The position numbers and the translations under genes are program-made. Below, piece by piece: positions 43,260-52,555 of a stretch of 64,000 nucleotides of DNA. The stretch comes from Caenimonas aquaedulcis. GTDB taxonomy: Bacteria; Pseudomonadota; Gammaproteobacteria; Burkholderiales; Burkholderiaceae_C. The notes below the pieces were generated by a model. That model made no database searches. It was not told the origin of the DNA and worked only from the letters and a program-made list of their open reading frames with translations. Positions within the stretch are counted from its first letter, which is position 1. Each line of letters starts with the position of its first letter. The DNA is taken from contig NZ_JADWYS010000001.1 in assembly GCF_015831345.1 (NCBI RefSeq), forward strand, positions 1,808,118-1,872,117, read 5' to 3'.

Positions 43260-45062
43260 TCACGCTGCCGCGGTATTCCTCAACCGGATATGCAGCTCGC
43301 GGAGCTGCTTCTCGTCCACCGGCCCCGGCGCCTGCGTGAGCAGGTCCTGCGCGCGCTGGGTCTTCGGGAAGGCGATCACGTCGCGCAGGCTTTCCGCGCC
43401 CGTCATCAGCATGACGAAGCGGTCCAGGCCGATCGCGATGCCGCCGTGCGGAGGCGCACCGTATTGCAGGGCGTCGAGCAGGAAGCCGAACTTCAGCTTC
43501 GCTTCTTCCGCGTCGATCTTGAGCGCGCGGAACACCTTGCTCTGCACGTCCTCGCGGTGGATACGCACCGACCCCCCGCCGAGTTCGATGCCGTTGAGCA
43601 CCGCGTCGTAGGCCTTGGCGACCGCCTTGCCCGGGTCGGTTTCGAGGAGGTCCTCATGGCCGTCCTTCGGCGAGGTGAACGGGTGGTGCACCGCGTTCCA
43701 GCGCTGGCCGTCGTCGTCGTATTCGAACATCGGGAAGTCGATGACCCACAGCGGCTTCCACTCGCCTTCGACCAGGCCGTTGGCCTTGCCGAATTCGCTG
43801 TGGCCGACCTTCACGCGCAGCGCGCCGATCGCGTCGTTCACCACCTTCGCCTTGTCCGCGCCGAAAAAGATGATGTCGCCGTCCTTGGCGCCCGAGCGTT
43901 TCAGGATCTCGGCGACGGCGGCGTCGTGGATGTTCTTCACGATCGGCGACTGCAGGCCCTCGCGTCCCTTCGCCACTTCGTTGACCTTGATCCACGCCAG
44001 GCCCTTGGCGCCGTAGATCTTCACGAATTCGCCGAACTGGTCGATGTCGCCGCGGCTCATGCCGGCGCCGCCGGGCACGCGCAGCGCCACCACGCGGCCG
44101 TCCTCGGCGTTGGCCGGGCCGGAGAACACCTTGAAGTCCACGTCCTTCATCACGTCGGTGAGTTCGGTGAATTCGAGCTTCACGCGCAGGTCCGGCTTGT
44201 CCGAGCCGTAGAGGCGCATCGCGTCCGCGTGCTTCATCACGGGGAAGGCGCCGATGTCGATGCCCTTCACGTTCTTGAAGGTGCTGCGGATCATGCCTTC
44301 GAACATCTCGCGGATTTCCTCTTCGGTGAGGAAGGAGGTTTCCACGTCGATCTGCGTGAATTCCGGCTGGCGGTCGGCGCGCAGGTCCTCGTCGCGGAAG
44401 CACTTGGTGATCTGGTAGTAGCGGTCGTAGCCGGCCACCATCAGCAGCTGCTTGAACAGCTGCGGCGACTGCGGCAGCGCGAAGAACATGCCGTCGTGCA
44501 CGCGGCTGGGCACGAGGTAGTCGCGCGCGCCCTCGGGCGTGCTCTTGGTGAGCATCGGCGTCTCGATGTCGATGAAGCCGTTGGCGTCGAGGAACTTGCG
44601 AACCTCCATCGTCACCTTGTAGCGCAGCATCAGGTTGTTCTGCATGTACGGGCGGCGCAGGTCCAGCACGCGGTGCATGAGGCGCGTGGTCTCCGACAGG
44701 TTCTCGTCGTCGAGCTGGAACGGCGGCGTCACCGAGGGGTTGAGGACCGTCAATTCCTGGCACAGCAGTTCGATCTTGCCGCTCTTGAGGTTGTCGTTGG
44801 TCGTGCCCTCGGGGCGCGCGCGCACGAGGCCCGTGACCTGCACGCAGAATTCGTTGCGCAGGCCCTCGGCCGTCTTGAACATCTCGGCGCGGTCCGGGTC
44901 GCAGACGACCTGGACATAGCCTTCACGGTCGCGCAGGTCCACGAAGATCACGCCGCCGTGGTCGCGCCTGCGGTTCACCCAGCCGCACAGGGTCACGGTC
45001 TGGCCCAGGAGGGCTTCGGTCACGAGACCGCAATAGGTCGTTCGCATTTTCTGTTGGGACAT
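43260..45062 (-). CDS. aspS: Aspartyl-tRNA synthetase
   Basis: 600 aa, bacterial-type class IIb enzyme. N-terminal OB anticodon domain ([26 protein letters not shown]), the long GAD insert, and class II motifs ([46 protein letters not shown]). Charges tRNA-Asp. Downstream order DUF502, FmdB is reversed along the same strand: those genes lie upstream of it. The start ATG at 45062 is preceded by the DUF502 gene 51 bp earlier. Confidence 0.97.
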   Translation of the reverse strand: MSQQKMRTTYCGLVTEALLGQTVTLCGWVNRRRDHGGVIFVDLRDREGYVQVVCDPDRAEMFKTAEGLRNEFCVQVTGLVRARPEGTTNDNLKSGKIELLCQELTVLNPSVTPPFQLDDENLSETTRLMHRVLDLRRPYMQNNLMLRYKVTMEVRKFLDANGFIDIETPMLTKSTPEGARDYLVPSRVHDGMFFALPQSPQLFKQLLMVAGYDRYYQITKCFRDEDLRADRQPEFTQIDVETSFLTEEEIREMFEGMIRSTFKNVKGIDIGAFPVMKHADAMRLYGSDKPDLRVKLEFTELTDVMKDVDFKVFSGPANAEDGRVVALRVPGGAGMSRGDIDQFGEFVKIYGAKGLAWIKVNEVAKGREGLQSPIVKNIHDAAVAEILKRSGAKDGDIIFFGADKAKVVNDAIGALRVKVGHSEFGKANGLVEGEWKPLWVIDFPMFEYDDDGQRWNAVHHPFTSPKDGHEDLLETDPGKAVAKAYDAVLNGIELGGGSVRIHREDVQSKVFRALKIDAEEAKLKFGFLLDALQYGAPPHGGIAIGLDRFVMLMTGAESLRDVIAFPKTQRAQDLLTQAPGPVDEKQLRELHIRLRNTAAA

Positions 45063-45113
45063 GGCAGGTGCTCTTCGGTTGAAGGATGACGCGCGGGCGG
45101 GAGGGGCCGCGCG

Positions 45114-45734
45114 TTACCGGGGATTGGTGTGGAGCGCGGCGTGGGGGACGACCACACCCATGGAGATGACGTACTTGAGCGCATCGTCGACGCTCATGCG
45201 CAGCTCGATGCAGTCGCGCCGGGGCAGCATGACGAAATAGCCGCCCGTGGGATTGGGGGTGGTGGGCACATAGACGCTGACGTAGTCGCCCTTCAGGTGC
45301 TCGACGACTTCGCCGCCGGGCGCGCCGGTGACGAAGGCGATGGTCCACACGTCGGGGCGCGGCCACTGGACCAGCACCGCGGTGCGGAACGCATTGCCGC
45401 CGGGGGAGAACAGGGTGTCGGACACCTGCTTGACGCTCGAATAGATCGAGCGGACCACCGGGATGCGGCTCACGAGCTGGTCGCCCCAGCGCACGAGCTT
45501 CTTGCCCAGGAAGTTGCTCACCACCGCGCCGGTGACCAGCAGGATGCCCAGCGTGAGGAGCACGCCGAAGCCGGGGATGTGAACGCCGATCAGGCGATCG
45601 GGCTGCCAGGCTTCCGGCAGGATCAGGAGCGTCTGGTCCAGCGTGCCGATGATCCACTGGAGAACGCCGATGGTGATCGCCACCGGGACGATCACCAGCA
45701 AGCCGGCCACGAACCATTTGCGCAGGGCCGACAT
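45114..45734 (-). CDS. DUF502 membrane protein
   Basis: 206 aa, two TM segments (WFVAGLLVIVPVAITIGVLQWI near the start and IPGFGVLLTLGILLVTGAVV), followed by RSIYSSVKQVSDTLF and TTPNPTGGYFVMLPR, the DUF502 signature. Function unknown, often next to aspS and FmdB genes. The ATG at 45734 lies 8 bp after the fmdB-like stop. Confidence 0.9.
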   Translation of the reverse strand: MSALRKWFVAGLLVIVPVAITIGVLQWIIGTLDQTLLILPEAWQPDRLIGVHIPGFGVLLTLGILLVTGAVVSNFLGKKLVRWGDQLVSRIPVVRSIYSSVKQVSDTLFSPGGNAFRTAVLVQWPRPDVWTIAFVTGAPGGEVVEHLKGDYVSVYVPTTPNPTGGYFVMLPRRDCIELRMSVDDALKYVISMGVVVPHAALHTNPR

Positions 45735-45742
45735 GGTGCGAC

Positions 45743-46072
45743 TCAGGCCGATGCCGACGGGGTGTCGGTCTTGGTGGAAGTGGGGGCCGAGCCTTCGGAA
45801 GGCTTGGTCGCGCTTTCAGTCTTCGCGCCTTCGGTCTTGCCGCCCTCGGGCGGCTTGGAGTCGGTCGCGGGGGCCGGCGCGGAGGTGGAACCGCCCTTGA
45901 AGTCGGTCGCGTACCAGCCCGAGCCCTTGAGCTGGAAGCCCGCCGCGGTGACCTGCTTGGTGAACGCGGCGGCGCCGCAGGCCGGGCAAACGGTCAGCGG
46001 GGCGTCGGAGATCTTCTGCAGCACGTCCTTGGCATGTCCGCAGGATCCGCATTTGTAAGCGTAGATGGGCAT
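45743..46072 (-). CDS. FmdB-type zinc-ribbon protein
   Basis: 109 aa. Zinc ribbon with C8, C11, C29 and C32 (MPIYAYKCGSCGH ... CPACG), then a Lys/Ser/Thr/Pro-rich tail (ATKPSEGSAPTSTKTDTPS) that is probably disordered. FmdB-family proteins have an unclear, perhaps regulatory, role. ATG at 46072, the start of the MPIYAYKC motif conserved in the family; a perfect TATAAT lies ~50 bp upstream. First gene of an fmdB-DUF502-aspS run. Confidence 0.9.
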   Translation of the reverse strand: MPIYAYKCGSCGHAKDVLQKISDAPLTVCPACGAAAFTKQVTAAGFQLKGSGWYATDFKGGSTSAPAPATDSKPPEGGKTEGAKTESATKPSEGSAPTSTKTDTPSASA

Positions 46073-46121
46073 GGCAGTCGGAAAGGGTTGGGCGCACCCC
46101 GGCGAGGGTGCAAAGCCTTCA

Positions 46122-46127
46122 ATTATA
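46122..46127 (-). promoter_or_regulatory. Putative -10 of the fmdB-DUF502-aspS operon
   Basis: Perfect TATAAT on the minus strand in the 80-bp gap before fmdB. The -35 is not convincing, so only the -10 is given. Confidence 0.45.
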
Positions 46128-46152
46128 GGCGGAGGGGGGTTTCCCAAGCCCC

Positions 46153-47625
46153 TCAGTGGGGCACCATGCCCGCCAGCGGCTTGCGCGGCTCGTGGCGGTT
46201 GCGCAGCACCTGCGGCGCGAGCGAGCCGACCACCATGCCCAGGAAAGCGGCCACGAGGCCCGCTAGCTGGCCCGGGAACATCTTGCTGAGCGCCTCCCCG
46301 CCGACCTGGGGGAAAAAGAGCACCCAGGCGGCGATGCCGGCGGCCAGCGACACGATCGCGCCTTGCGTGGTCGCGCGCTTCCAGTAAAGGCCCATCACCA
46401 AGGGCACGAAGGCGCCGACCAGTGTGACCTGGTAGGCGCTGGAGACGAGGTCGTAGATGGGCGTGCCCTTCATGGCGACGGCATACGCGAGGACGGACGC
46501 GGTGAACACGACGATGGTGGCGCGCATCGCGAAGAGCTGCTGCTTGTCGGTCATGCCGGGGCGCAGGTTCTTCAGGATGTTTTCCACGAAACTGGTCGAG
46601 GGCGCGAGCAGCGTGGCCGAGGACGTGCTCTTGATGGCGGACAGCAGCGCGCCGAAGAAGAGGATCTGCATCACCAGGGGCATCTTGGTCAGCACGAAGG
46701 TCGGCAGCAGGCGCTGGTAGTCGTTCTTGGCGAGCTCCACGGCGCTCTCGCCCATCACCACCACGGCGCTCGCCACGATGAACATCGGCACGAAGGCGAA
46801 GAGGATGTAGCTCACCCCGCCGATCACGGCGCCGCGCCGCGCGGTCTTCTCGTCCTTCGCGGACATCACGCGCTGGAAGACGTCCTGCTGCGGGATGCTC
46901 CCGAGCATCATGGTGAGGCCCGCGCCGATGAAGAACGCGATGTCGGTGAAGGTGGGCGGCGGCAGGAAGTTCCACAGGTCCTTCGATCCCACCATGGTGA
47001 GCACCTTGTCCGAGCCGCCCGCGAGGTCGCTCGCGAAGAAGGCGATCACGGACAGGCCGATCACCAGCACGATCATCTGGATGAAGTCGGTCCAGGCCAC
47101 GGCCAGGAAGCCGCCGATCACGACGTAGACGAGCACCGCCAGCGTGCCGACGATCATGCCGCTCGTCTCGGACATGGCGCCGTTCGTGAGCACCGAGAAC
47201 ACCAGGCCCAACGCCGTGATCTGCGCGGCCACCCAGCCGAGGTAGCTCAGGATGATCGCCACCGAGCAGAACACCTCGATCCCGCGGCCGAAGCGCTGGC
47301 GGTAGAAGTCGCCGATGGTCAGCAGGTTCATGCGGTAGAGCCGCGACGCGAAGAACAGCCCCACCAGGATCAGGCAGGTGCCGGCCCCGAACGGGTCCTC
47401 GACGATGGCGTTCAGACCGCCCTGCACGAACTTGGCAGGGATGCCCATCACCGTCTCCGCCCCGAACCAGGTGGCGAAGGTCGTCGTCACCACCATGACG
47501 AGCGGCAGGCTGCGCCCCGCGATGGCGAAGTCCGTGGTGTTCTTGATGCGCGTGCCGGCCCAGACGCCGATGCCGAGCGTCCCCACGAGATACAGCACCA
47601 CGAAGGTGATCAGCGTGTAGTTCAT
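46153..47625 (-). CDS. Sodium/solute symporter (SSS family)
   Basis: 490 aa, about 13 TM helices. SSS hallmark segment: FAIAGRSLPLVMVVTTTFATWFGAETVMG, then later AVAWTDFIQMIVLVIGL. Members import sugars, proline, pantothenate or organic acids with Na+. Substrate not predictable. Weakly linked to its neighbours: separate from ubiB by 54 bp. Confidence 0.9.
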   Translation of the reverse strand: MNYTLITFVVLYLVGTLGIGVWAGTRIKNTTDFAIAGRSLPLVMVVTTTFATWFGAETVMGIPAKFVQGGLNAIVEDPFGAGTCLILVGLFFASRLYRMNLLTIGDFYRQRFGRGIEVFCSVAIILSYLGWVAAQITALGLVFSVLTNGAMSETSGMIVGTLAVLVYVVIGGFLAVAWTDFIQMIVLVIGLSVIAFFASDLAGGSDKVLTMVGSKDLWNFLPPPTFTDIAFFIGAGLTMMLGSIPQQDVFQRVMSAKDEKTARRGAVIGGVSYILFAFVPMFIVASAVVVMGESAVELAKNDYQRLLPTFVLTKMPLVMQILFFGALLSAIKSTSSATLLAPSTSFVENILKNLRPGMTDKQQLFAMRATIVVFTASVLAYAVAMKGTPIYDLVSSAYQVTLVGAFVPLVMGLYWKRATTQGAIVSLAAGIAAWVLFFPQVGGEALSKMFPGQLAGLVAAFLGMVVGSLAPQVLRNRHEPRKPLAGMVPH

Positions 47626-47679
47626 CGTTGTTCCCCACCCCGGTTTTGGGCAGCGAAATTATGCCCGACGGGCCCGCGC

Positions 47680-49248
47680 TCAGAAGAGGTGCAGTCGCGC
47701 GTTCAGCAGCTGCATGGCCACCAGGCCCAATGCAAATCCCACGCCACCGTAGACGATGCGCTGCAGCAGCCGGTTGGTGCGCCTCTGTTCGATGAGCAGG
47801 TCTTCGAGGTCGCGCCGGTGGTCCGCAGGCCGGTGGTGCAGGAAGTCGTGCAGCAGGCGCGGCAGGTCGGGCAGCATCTTCGCGTACCGCGGCGCCTGGT
47901 CGCGCAATTCGTCGATCAGCTTCTGCGGGCCGACCTGCTCCAGCATCCACTTCTCCAGGAAAGGCTTGGCGGTGCTCCACAGGTCAAGATCCGGGTCGAG
48001 CTGGCGGCCGAGCCCTTCGATGTTCAGCAGCGTCTTTTGCAGGAGCACGAGCTGAGGCTGGATCTCCACCTGGAAGCGGCGCGAGGTCTGGAACAGGCGC
48101 ATCAGCAGCAGGCCCAGCGAGATCTCCTTGAGCGGGCGGTCGAAATACGGCTCGCAGACGGTGCGCACCGCGGCTTCCAGTTCGTCGACGCGCGTGCCGG
48201 GCGGCACCCAGCCCGATTCGATGTGCAGCTGCGCGACACGCTTGTAGTCGCGGCGGAAGAACGCGGCGAAGTTCTGCGCGAGGTATTCCTTGTCGGACTC
48301 GGTGAGCGTGCCGATGATGCCGAAGTCCAGCGAGATGTAGCGCCCGAAGGTCTCCGGCGCGAGGCTCACCTGGATGTTGCCCGGGTGCATGTCGGCGTGG
48401 AAGAAGCCGTCGCGGAACACCTGCGTGAAGAAGATCGTCACGCCGTCGCGCGCGAGCTTCTTCACGTCGACGCCGGCATCGCGCAGCCGGTCGATCTGGC
48501 TGATCGGCACGCCGTACATCCGCTCCATCACCATCACGTCGGAATGGCAGAAGTCCCAGAGCATCTCGGGGATCATCACGAGGTTCAGGCCGTCCATGTT
48601 GCGGCGCAGCTGTGCGGCGGCGGCGGCTTCGCGGACGAGATCGAGTTCGTCGTGCAGGTACTTGTCGAATTCGCCCACGACCTCGCGCACCTTCAGGCGC
48701 CGGCCGTCGTCGGAGAGGCGCTCCACCCACCCGGCCATCGTGCGCATCAGGTGCAGGTCTTTCTCGATCACCGGCAGCATGCCGGGGCGCAGCACCTTGA
48801 CCGCGACATCGCGCGTCCTGCCGTGCTTGTCCACCAGCGTCGCGAAGTGCACCTGCGCGATCGATGCGCTCGCCACGGGCTCGCGCTCGAAGCTCGTGAA
48901 GATGGAATCCACGGGGCGGCGGAAAGCGCGCTCGATGGTGGCGATCGCCACGGACGTCGGGAAAGGAGGCACGTTGTCCTGCAACTGCGCGAGCTCGTCG
49001 GCGATGTCCACCGGCAGCAGGTCGCGCCGGGTGGACAGGACCTGCCCGAACTTCACGAAGATCGGCCCCAGGTGCTCCAGCGCCTGGCGCAGGCGCTGCC
49101 CGCGCGGCGCGCGCAGGTCCCGGCCGAACGACATCACGCGCGCCGCGGTGCTGAGCCACGGCCGCCGGAAGCTGGTGAGCACCAGCTCGTCGAGGCCGTA
49201 CCGCAGCACGACCCACATGATGAAGAAGCCGCGCATAAACCGCGTCAC
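47680..49248 (-). CDS. ubiB: Ubiquinone biosynthesis protein UbiB
   Basis: 522 aa, atypical ABC1/ADCK-type kinase. Motifs: [44 protein letters not shown] and [17 protein letters not shown], plus two C-terminal TM helices. It assists membrane CoQ biosynthesis. Overlaps ubiJ start by 4 bp; together with ubiJ and nearby ubiE a classical ubi cluster. Confidence 0.94.
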   Translation of the reverse strand: MTRFMRGFFIMWVVLRYGLDELVLTSFRRPWLSTAARVMSFGRDLRAPRGQRLRQALEHLGPIFVKFGQVLSTRRDLLPVDIADELAQLQDNVPPFPTSVAIATIERAFRRPVDSIFTSFEREPVASASIAQVHFATLVDKHGRTRDVAVKVLRPGMLPVIEKDLHLMRTMAGWVERLSDDGRRLKVREVVGEFDKYLHDELDLVREAAAAAQLRRNMDGLNLVMIPEMLWDFCHSDVMVMERMYGVPISQIDRLRDAGVDVKKLARDGVTIFFTQVFRDGFFHADMHPGNIQVSLAPETFGRYISLDFGIIGTLTESDKEYLAQNFAAFFRRDYKRVAQLHIESGWVPPGTRVDELEAAVRTVCEPYFDRPLKEISLGLLLMRLFQTSRRFQVEIQPQLVLLQKTLLNIEGLGRQLDPDLDLWSTAKPFLEKWMLEQVGPQKLIDELRDQAPRYAKMLPDLPRLLHDFLHHRPADHRRDLEDLLIEQRRTNRLLQRIVYGGVGFALGLVAMQLLNARLHLF

Positions 49249-49820
49249 GCGCCCGTGCCCGGCGTGGGCGTCGCCGCGGGCGGGGTGGGGGTCTGCGGCG
49301 CGGAAGCGGGTCGTGCGAACCCGCGCAGCGCCTCCACCATGCGGCGCGCGCCCTCGCCCATGGCATGCGCAGGCGCGTCGCCCACGATGCGCGAGAGGTC
49401 CTCTTCCAGGTCCCAGCGGACGTGATCCACCAGCCAGTTGATCTCCGCCGCGAACTGCACGTCACCGACGATGCGCACCGGCGGTTTGTCGCCTCGCAGC
49501 GCGGACTGGAGCAACTCCCAGGGGGATTCTTCCGTCAGCGTCAGCGACAGATCGGCAGGAACGGCCGTCGTCGAGAGTTCGAGCAGGCCCGCGGGCGTGG
49601 CCGCGAGCCGCATGTTGAACACGCGCCAGTGCGCCTCCACCACCCGCCCCACCTGGCGCTTCAGCCGCGCCTGCGCTTCGGGTTCCTGCATCAGCACGTG
49701 GTTGAGCAGCAGGACGATGCGCCGCTGGACTTCCTCGACCATCCAGACGGGTGGCTGCAGCCCCTGCCCGATGCGGTTGAAGAAGGTGTCCAGGAATGGA
49801 AAGGGGGACTGTGTCGCCAT
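49245..49820 (-). CDS. ubiJ: Ubiquinone biosynthesis accessory factor UbiJ (SCP2 domain)
   Basis: 191 aa. SCP2-like lipid-binding fold, with [34 protein letters not shown] near the end, the UbiJ signature. UbiJ holds hydrophobic CoQ intermediates with UbiK. A Pro/Thr-rich tail follows. Stop overlaps the ubiB start; upstream neighbour is the Tim44-like gene. Confidence 0.88.
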   Translation of the reverse strand: MATQSPFPFLDTFFNRIGQGLQPPVWMVEEVQRRIVLLLNHVLMQEPEAQARLKRQVGRVVEAHWRVFNMRLAATPAGLLELSTTAVPADLSLTLTEESPWELLQSALRGDKPPVRIVGDVQFAAEINWLVDHVRWDLEEDLSRIVGDAPAHAMGEGARRMVEALRGFARPASAPQTPTPPAATPTPGTGA

Positions 49821-49881
49821 AGTCCCCCATTATTCATGATGACTCCCTCGCGGGAGCCTTCGGGCGCCTGCGATGCGCGGA

Positions 49882-50865
49882 CTACTGCAGTGCCTGCACG
49901 CCCGCCACCAGCCAGCCGCTCGCGCCGCTCTTGGGCTTGGTCATGTTCCACACTTCGCGGAACGGGCTCGGCCCGGCGGACGGCTCCTCGCGGATCATCC
50001 CCGAGAACTCCACGCTGGCCATGTAGTCGTTGCCCAGGTCCTCGATGCCCAGCAGCTGCGCCTCGAGCATCACGACTTCCGTGCGGTTCGGCTGGCCCGC
50101 GGTGTGCGTTTCGCGCTCGGCGAGCTGCGAGCGAATCTCGCCCAGCATCTCGTCCGTCATCATCGAGCGCAGGGTGGCGATGTCGGAGCGGTCCCAGGCG
50201 TCCTGCAGCGTCACGAAGTTGCGCTTGGCGGCCGTGATGAACCCGTCGGCGTCGAAGCCCGCGGGGATGCCCCAGGACTGCGAACCGGCCAGCGCCGAAC
50301 CGATCTGCACGCCGCTGCCCTGCGGCGCGTACTTGGCGGCTTCGAAAGCCATGCTGCTGCGCTCCCACGGGCGGGCGGAGGCGTCGTTGCCGACCTTGTC
50401 CGGGCTGTACTGGCGCGGGGGCACCGCGGAATCGGCCGCTGCGCCCGCGCCCTGGTAGGCGAGGCCGCCCTGCTGCGGACGGCGCGAACGCATGAACCAG
50501 CCGATCAGGGCCATCGCCACGAACGCGAGCAGCGCGAACATGATGATCGAGCCGAACGCGCCGCCCAGGCCCAGGCTGTGGGCCAGCCACGCGAGGCCCA
50601 GGCCGGCGGCGAGACCGCCGAGCATCGCGCCCCACGGCCGGCGCGGGGCCGCCGCCGCCGGAGGTGCGGCGGGCGCGGGCGCGGGAGCGGCCTGGTTCTG
50701 CTGGGAGTTGGTGGGCGCCGTGTTCGGGCTGCGCGTCGCCTCGCGCTGCGTGACGTTGCTCGATTGCCTGCCGACCGACGAGCCGCCGCCCAGGCGGCGC
50801 GCCGCCTCGGATTCGAAGCTCGCGAACGAGAGGATGAGGACGAATAACCAGGACCAGATTTTCAT
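49882..50865 (-). CDS. Tim44-like domain protein
   Basis: 327 aa. Signal-anchor-type N-terminus (MKIWSWLFVLILSFASF), a Gln/Ala/Pro-rich linker, two TM (AMLGGLAAGLGLAWLA and IIMFALLAFVAMALIGWFM), then a Tim44-like C-terminal domain (FVTLQDAWDRSDIATLRSMMTDEMLGEIRSQL). Probably faces the membrane; role unknown. The ATG at 50865 is chosen over one at 50910 because it begins the hydrophobic signal. Between ubiE and ubiJ in the cluster. Confidence 0.87.
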   Translation of the reverse strand: MKIWSWLFVLILSFASFESEAARRLGGGSSVGRQSSNVTQREATRSPNTAPTNSQQNQAAPAPAPAAPPAAAAPRRPWGAMLGGLAAGLGLAWLAHSLGLGGAFGSIIMFALLAFVAMALIGWFMRSRRPQQGGLAYQGAGAAADSAVPPRQYSPDKVGNDASARPWERSSMAFEAAKYAPQGSGVQIGSALAGSQSWGIPAGFDADGFITAAKRNFVTLQDAWDRSDIATLRSMMTDEMLGEIRSQLAERETHTAGQPNRTEVVMLEAQLLGIEDLGNDYMASVEFSGMIREEPSAGPSPFREVWNMTKPKSGASGWLVAGVQALQ

Positions 50866-50890
50866 TTCGACTCCATGGCGCAGGCGCGCC

Positions 50891-51622
50891 CTAACACTTG
50901 ATACCCACATGTAGTGCCGCGATGCCGCCCGTCAAGTTGTGGTAGTCCACATGCCCGAAACCGGCCGACTTCATCAGCGCCTTCAATTCTTCCTGCCCGG
51001 GGTGCATCCGGATGGATTCGGCGAGGTAGCGATAGCTCGCATCGTCGCCCGCCACCAGCTTGCCCAGTTGCGGCAGCACCTTGAACGAATACCAGTCGTA
51101 GGCCTTCCCCAGCGGCTTGGCGACCCTGGAGAACTCCAGCACGAGCAGCTTGCCGCCGGGCTTGAGCACGCGGTTCATCTCGGCCAGCGCCGCGTCCTTG
51201 TGCGTCATGTTGCGCAGGCCGAAGGCCACGCACGCCACGTCGAACGAATCCGTGGGGAACGGCAGCTTCTCGGCGTCGCACACGAGCGTCGGCAGGGCGA
51301 CGCCCGCGTCGAGCAGGCGGTCGCGCCCGCTGCGCAGCATCGCCTCGTTGATGTCGGTGTGCACCACACGGCCGGTGGGGCCGGCCTTCTTCGCGAAGGC
51401 CAGCGCCATGTCGCCGGTGCCGCCCGCGATGTCCAGGACGCGGTCGCCCGGCTTTACGTTCGCGGTGAGCACGGTGAACGCCTTCCATGCGCGGTGCAGG
51501 CCCGCGGACATGAGGTCGTTCATGAGGTCGTAGCGCGGCGCGACGGAGTCGAAAACGCCGCGCACGCGGCGCGCCTTCTCCGTCTCCTCGACCGTCTCGA
51601 ACCCGAAATGCGTGGAACTCAT
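50891..51622 (-). CDS. ubiE: Ubiquinone/menaquinone C-methyltransferase
   Basis: 243 aa SAM-dependent methyltransferase. Conserved N-terminal [24 protein letters not shown] motif [15 protein letters not shown] and C-terminal [16 protein letters not shown]. Methylates the quinone ring (demethylmenaquinol/2-polyprenyl-6-methoxy-1,4-benzoquinol). In a run with Tim44, ubiJ and ubiB. Confidence 0.96.
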   Translation of the reverse strand: MSSTHFGFETVEETEKARRVRGVFDSVAPRYDLMNDLMSAGLHRAWKAFTVLTANVKPGDRVLDIAGGTGDMALAFAKKAGPTGRVVHTDINEAMLRSGRDRLLDAGVALPTLVCDAEKLPFPTDSFDVACVAFGLRNMTHKDAALAEMNRVLKPGGKLLVLEFSRVAKPLGKAYDWYSFKVLPQLGKLVAGDDASYRYLAESIRMHPGQEELKALMKSAGFGHVDYHNLTGGIAALHVGIKC

Positions 51623-51710
51623 GGCTCGATGCTAGGGCATTCACGCGAGGTGTGCGCACAACCCCGCGGACCGACCGGGAATAGGCCGGGGCCGGCGTCG
51701 CGAAAGCACA

Positions 51711-52121
51711 TCAGTGCGCGCAGGCGTGGCCGGGTTTGTCCGGCATGGGCGAGTCACGGTCGACGCCGGCGGCAGCAAGGCGCTTGGCGTAATCGGCCCA
51801 GAGCCGCTCCTGCTCGGAACCGAGGAAGTAGAGATATTCCCAGGAGAAGATGCCCGTGTCGTGCCCATCGGAAAAGGTGGGCTGCACGGCATAGTTGCCG
51901 ATGGGTTCGAGCGCCGTGAGCGTGACGTCGCGCTTGCCGGTCTGCAACACTTCCTGGCCGGGGCCGTGGCCCTGCACCTCGGCCGACGGGGAGTAGATGC
52001 GCATGAGCTCGAAGGGAATTCGGAAATGCGCGCCGTCCGAGAACTCGACCTCGAGCACGCGCGACTGGCCGTGCACGGTGAGGTCGCGGGGCGTAGGGGA
52101 TTGGGGGTTCAGGCCGGCCAT
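51711..52121 (-). CDS. DUF971 family protein
   Basis: 136 aa, N-terminal domain of gamma-butyrobetaine hydroxylase type only (GBBH-like_N): LTVHGQSRVLEVEFSDGAHFRIPFELMRIYSPSAEV with DGHDTGIFSWEYLYFLG. The C-terminal hydroxylase domain is absent. In Burkholderiales this short form commonly stands before ubiE. It ends 88 bp before ubiE's start, and its own start overlaps the HIT gene's 3' end by 13 bp. A histidine-containing tail (HACAH) follows. Confidence 0.9.
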   Translation of the reverse strand: MAGLNPQSPTPRDLTVHGQSRVLEVEFSDGAHFRIPFELMRIYSPSAEVQGHGPGQEVLQTGKRDVTLTALEPIGNYAVQPTFSDGHDTGIFSWEYLYFLGSEQERLWADYAKRLAAAGVDRDSPMPDKPGHACAH

Positions 52122-52555
52122 GGGGGAGAGTTTACGAGGCGCGCAGAAATCCGTGCTTCGAGGCCGGGTCGAAGCGCCTCGACGTCGGCGACTCGCTCCG
52201 ACGGGACCTGCCTGCGCGCCGGCGACCACACCGGATCGGGAAAGCGGCTATCCCAGTCGAAGCGTGCAATCACGTGCCAGTGCAGGTGCGGGACCATGTT
52301 GCCGAGGGCCGCGAGGTTGATCTTGGTCGGCTGCAGGTGCTCGCGCAGCGCCTCTTCGACGCAGACGACCGCCGCCATGCAGGTTTCGCGATCCTCCGGC
52401 GACAGTTGCGAGAACTCCGCCACGTGCGCTGTCCAGATCACCCGGTAGAACGCCGGGAAGCCCTCCTCCGCGGCACGGACGACCCGGAACTTCGGGCCGG
52501 AAAAAATGACCGTTCCTCCTGGCCCCTCGCACAGCGGGCAGCCGGGCACGGCCAT
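52109..52555 (-). CDS. HIT-family protein
   Basis: 148 aa. N-terminal CPLC suggests a zinc-like pair; the histidine triad is HLHWHVIARF. Such proteins hydrolyse nucleotide phosphoramidates or dinucleoside polyphosphates. Start overlaps the DUF3683 stop (TGATG), and its 3' end overlaps DUF971 start by 13 bp. Substrate unknown. Confidence 0.92.
   Translation of the reverse strand: MAVPGCPLCEGPGGTVIFSGPKFRVVRAAEEGFPAFYRVIWTAHVAEFSQLSPEDRETCMAAVVCVEEALREHLQPTKINLAALGNMVPHLHWHVIARFDWDSRFPDPVWSPARRQVPSERVADVEALRPGLEARISARLVNSPPWPA

Noticed and set aside
46363..49425. 1020-aa plus-strand ORF
   Set aside because: Shadow of the SSS symporter and ubiB; His/Glu/Arg-rich without motif.
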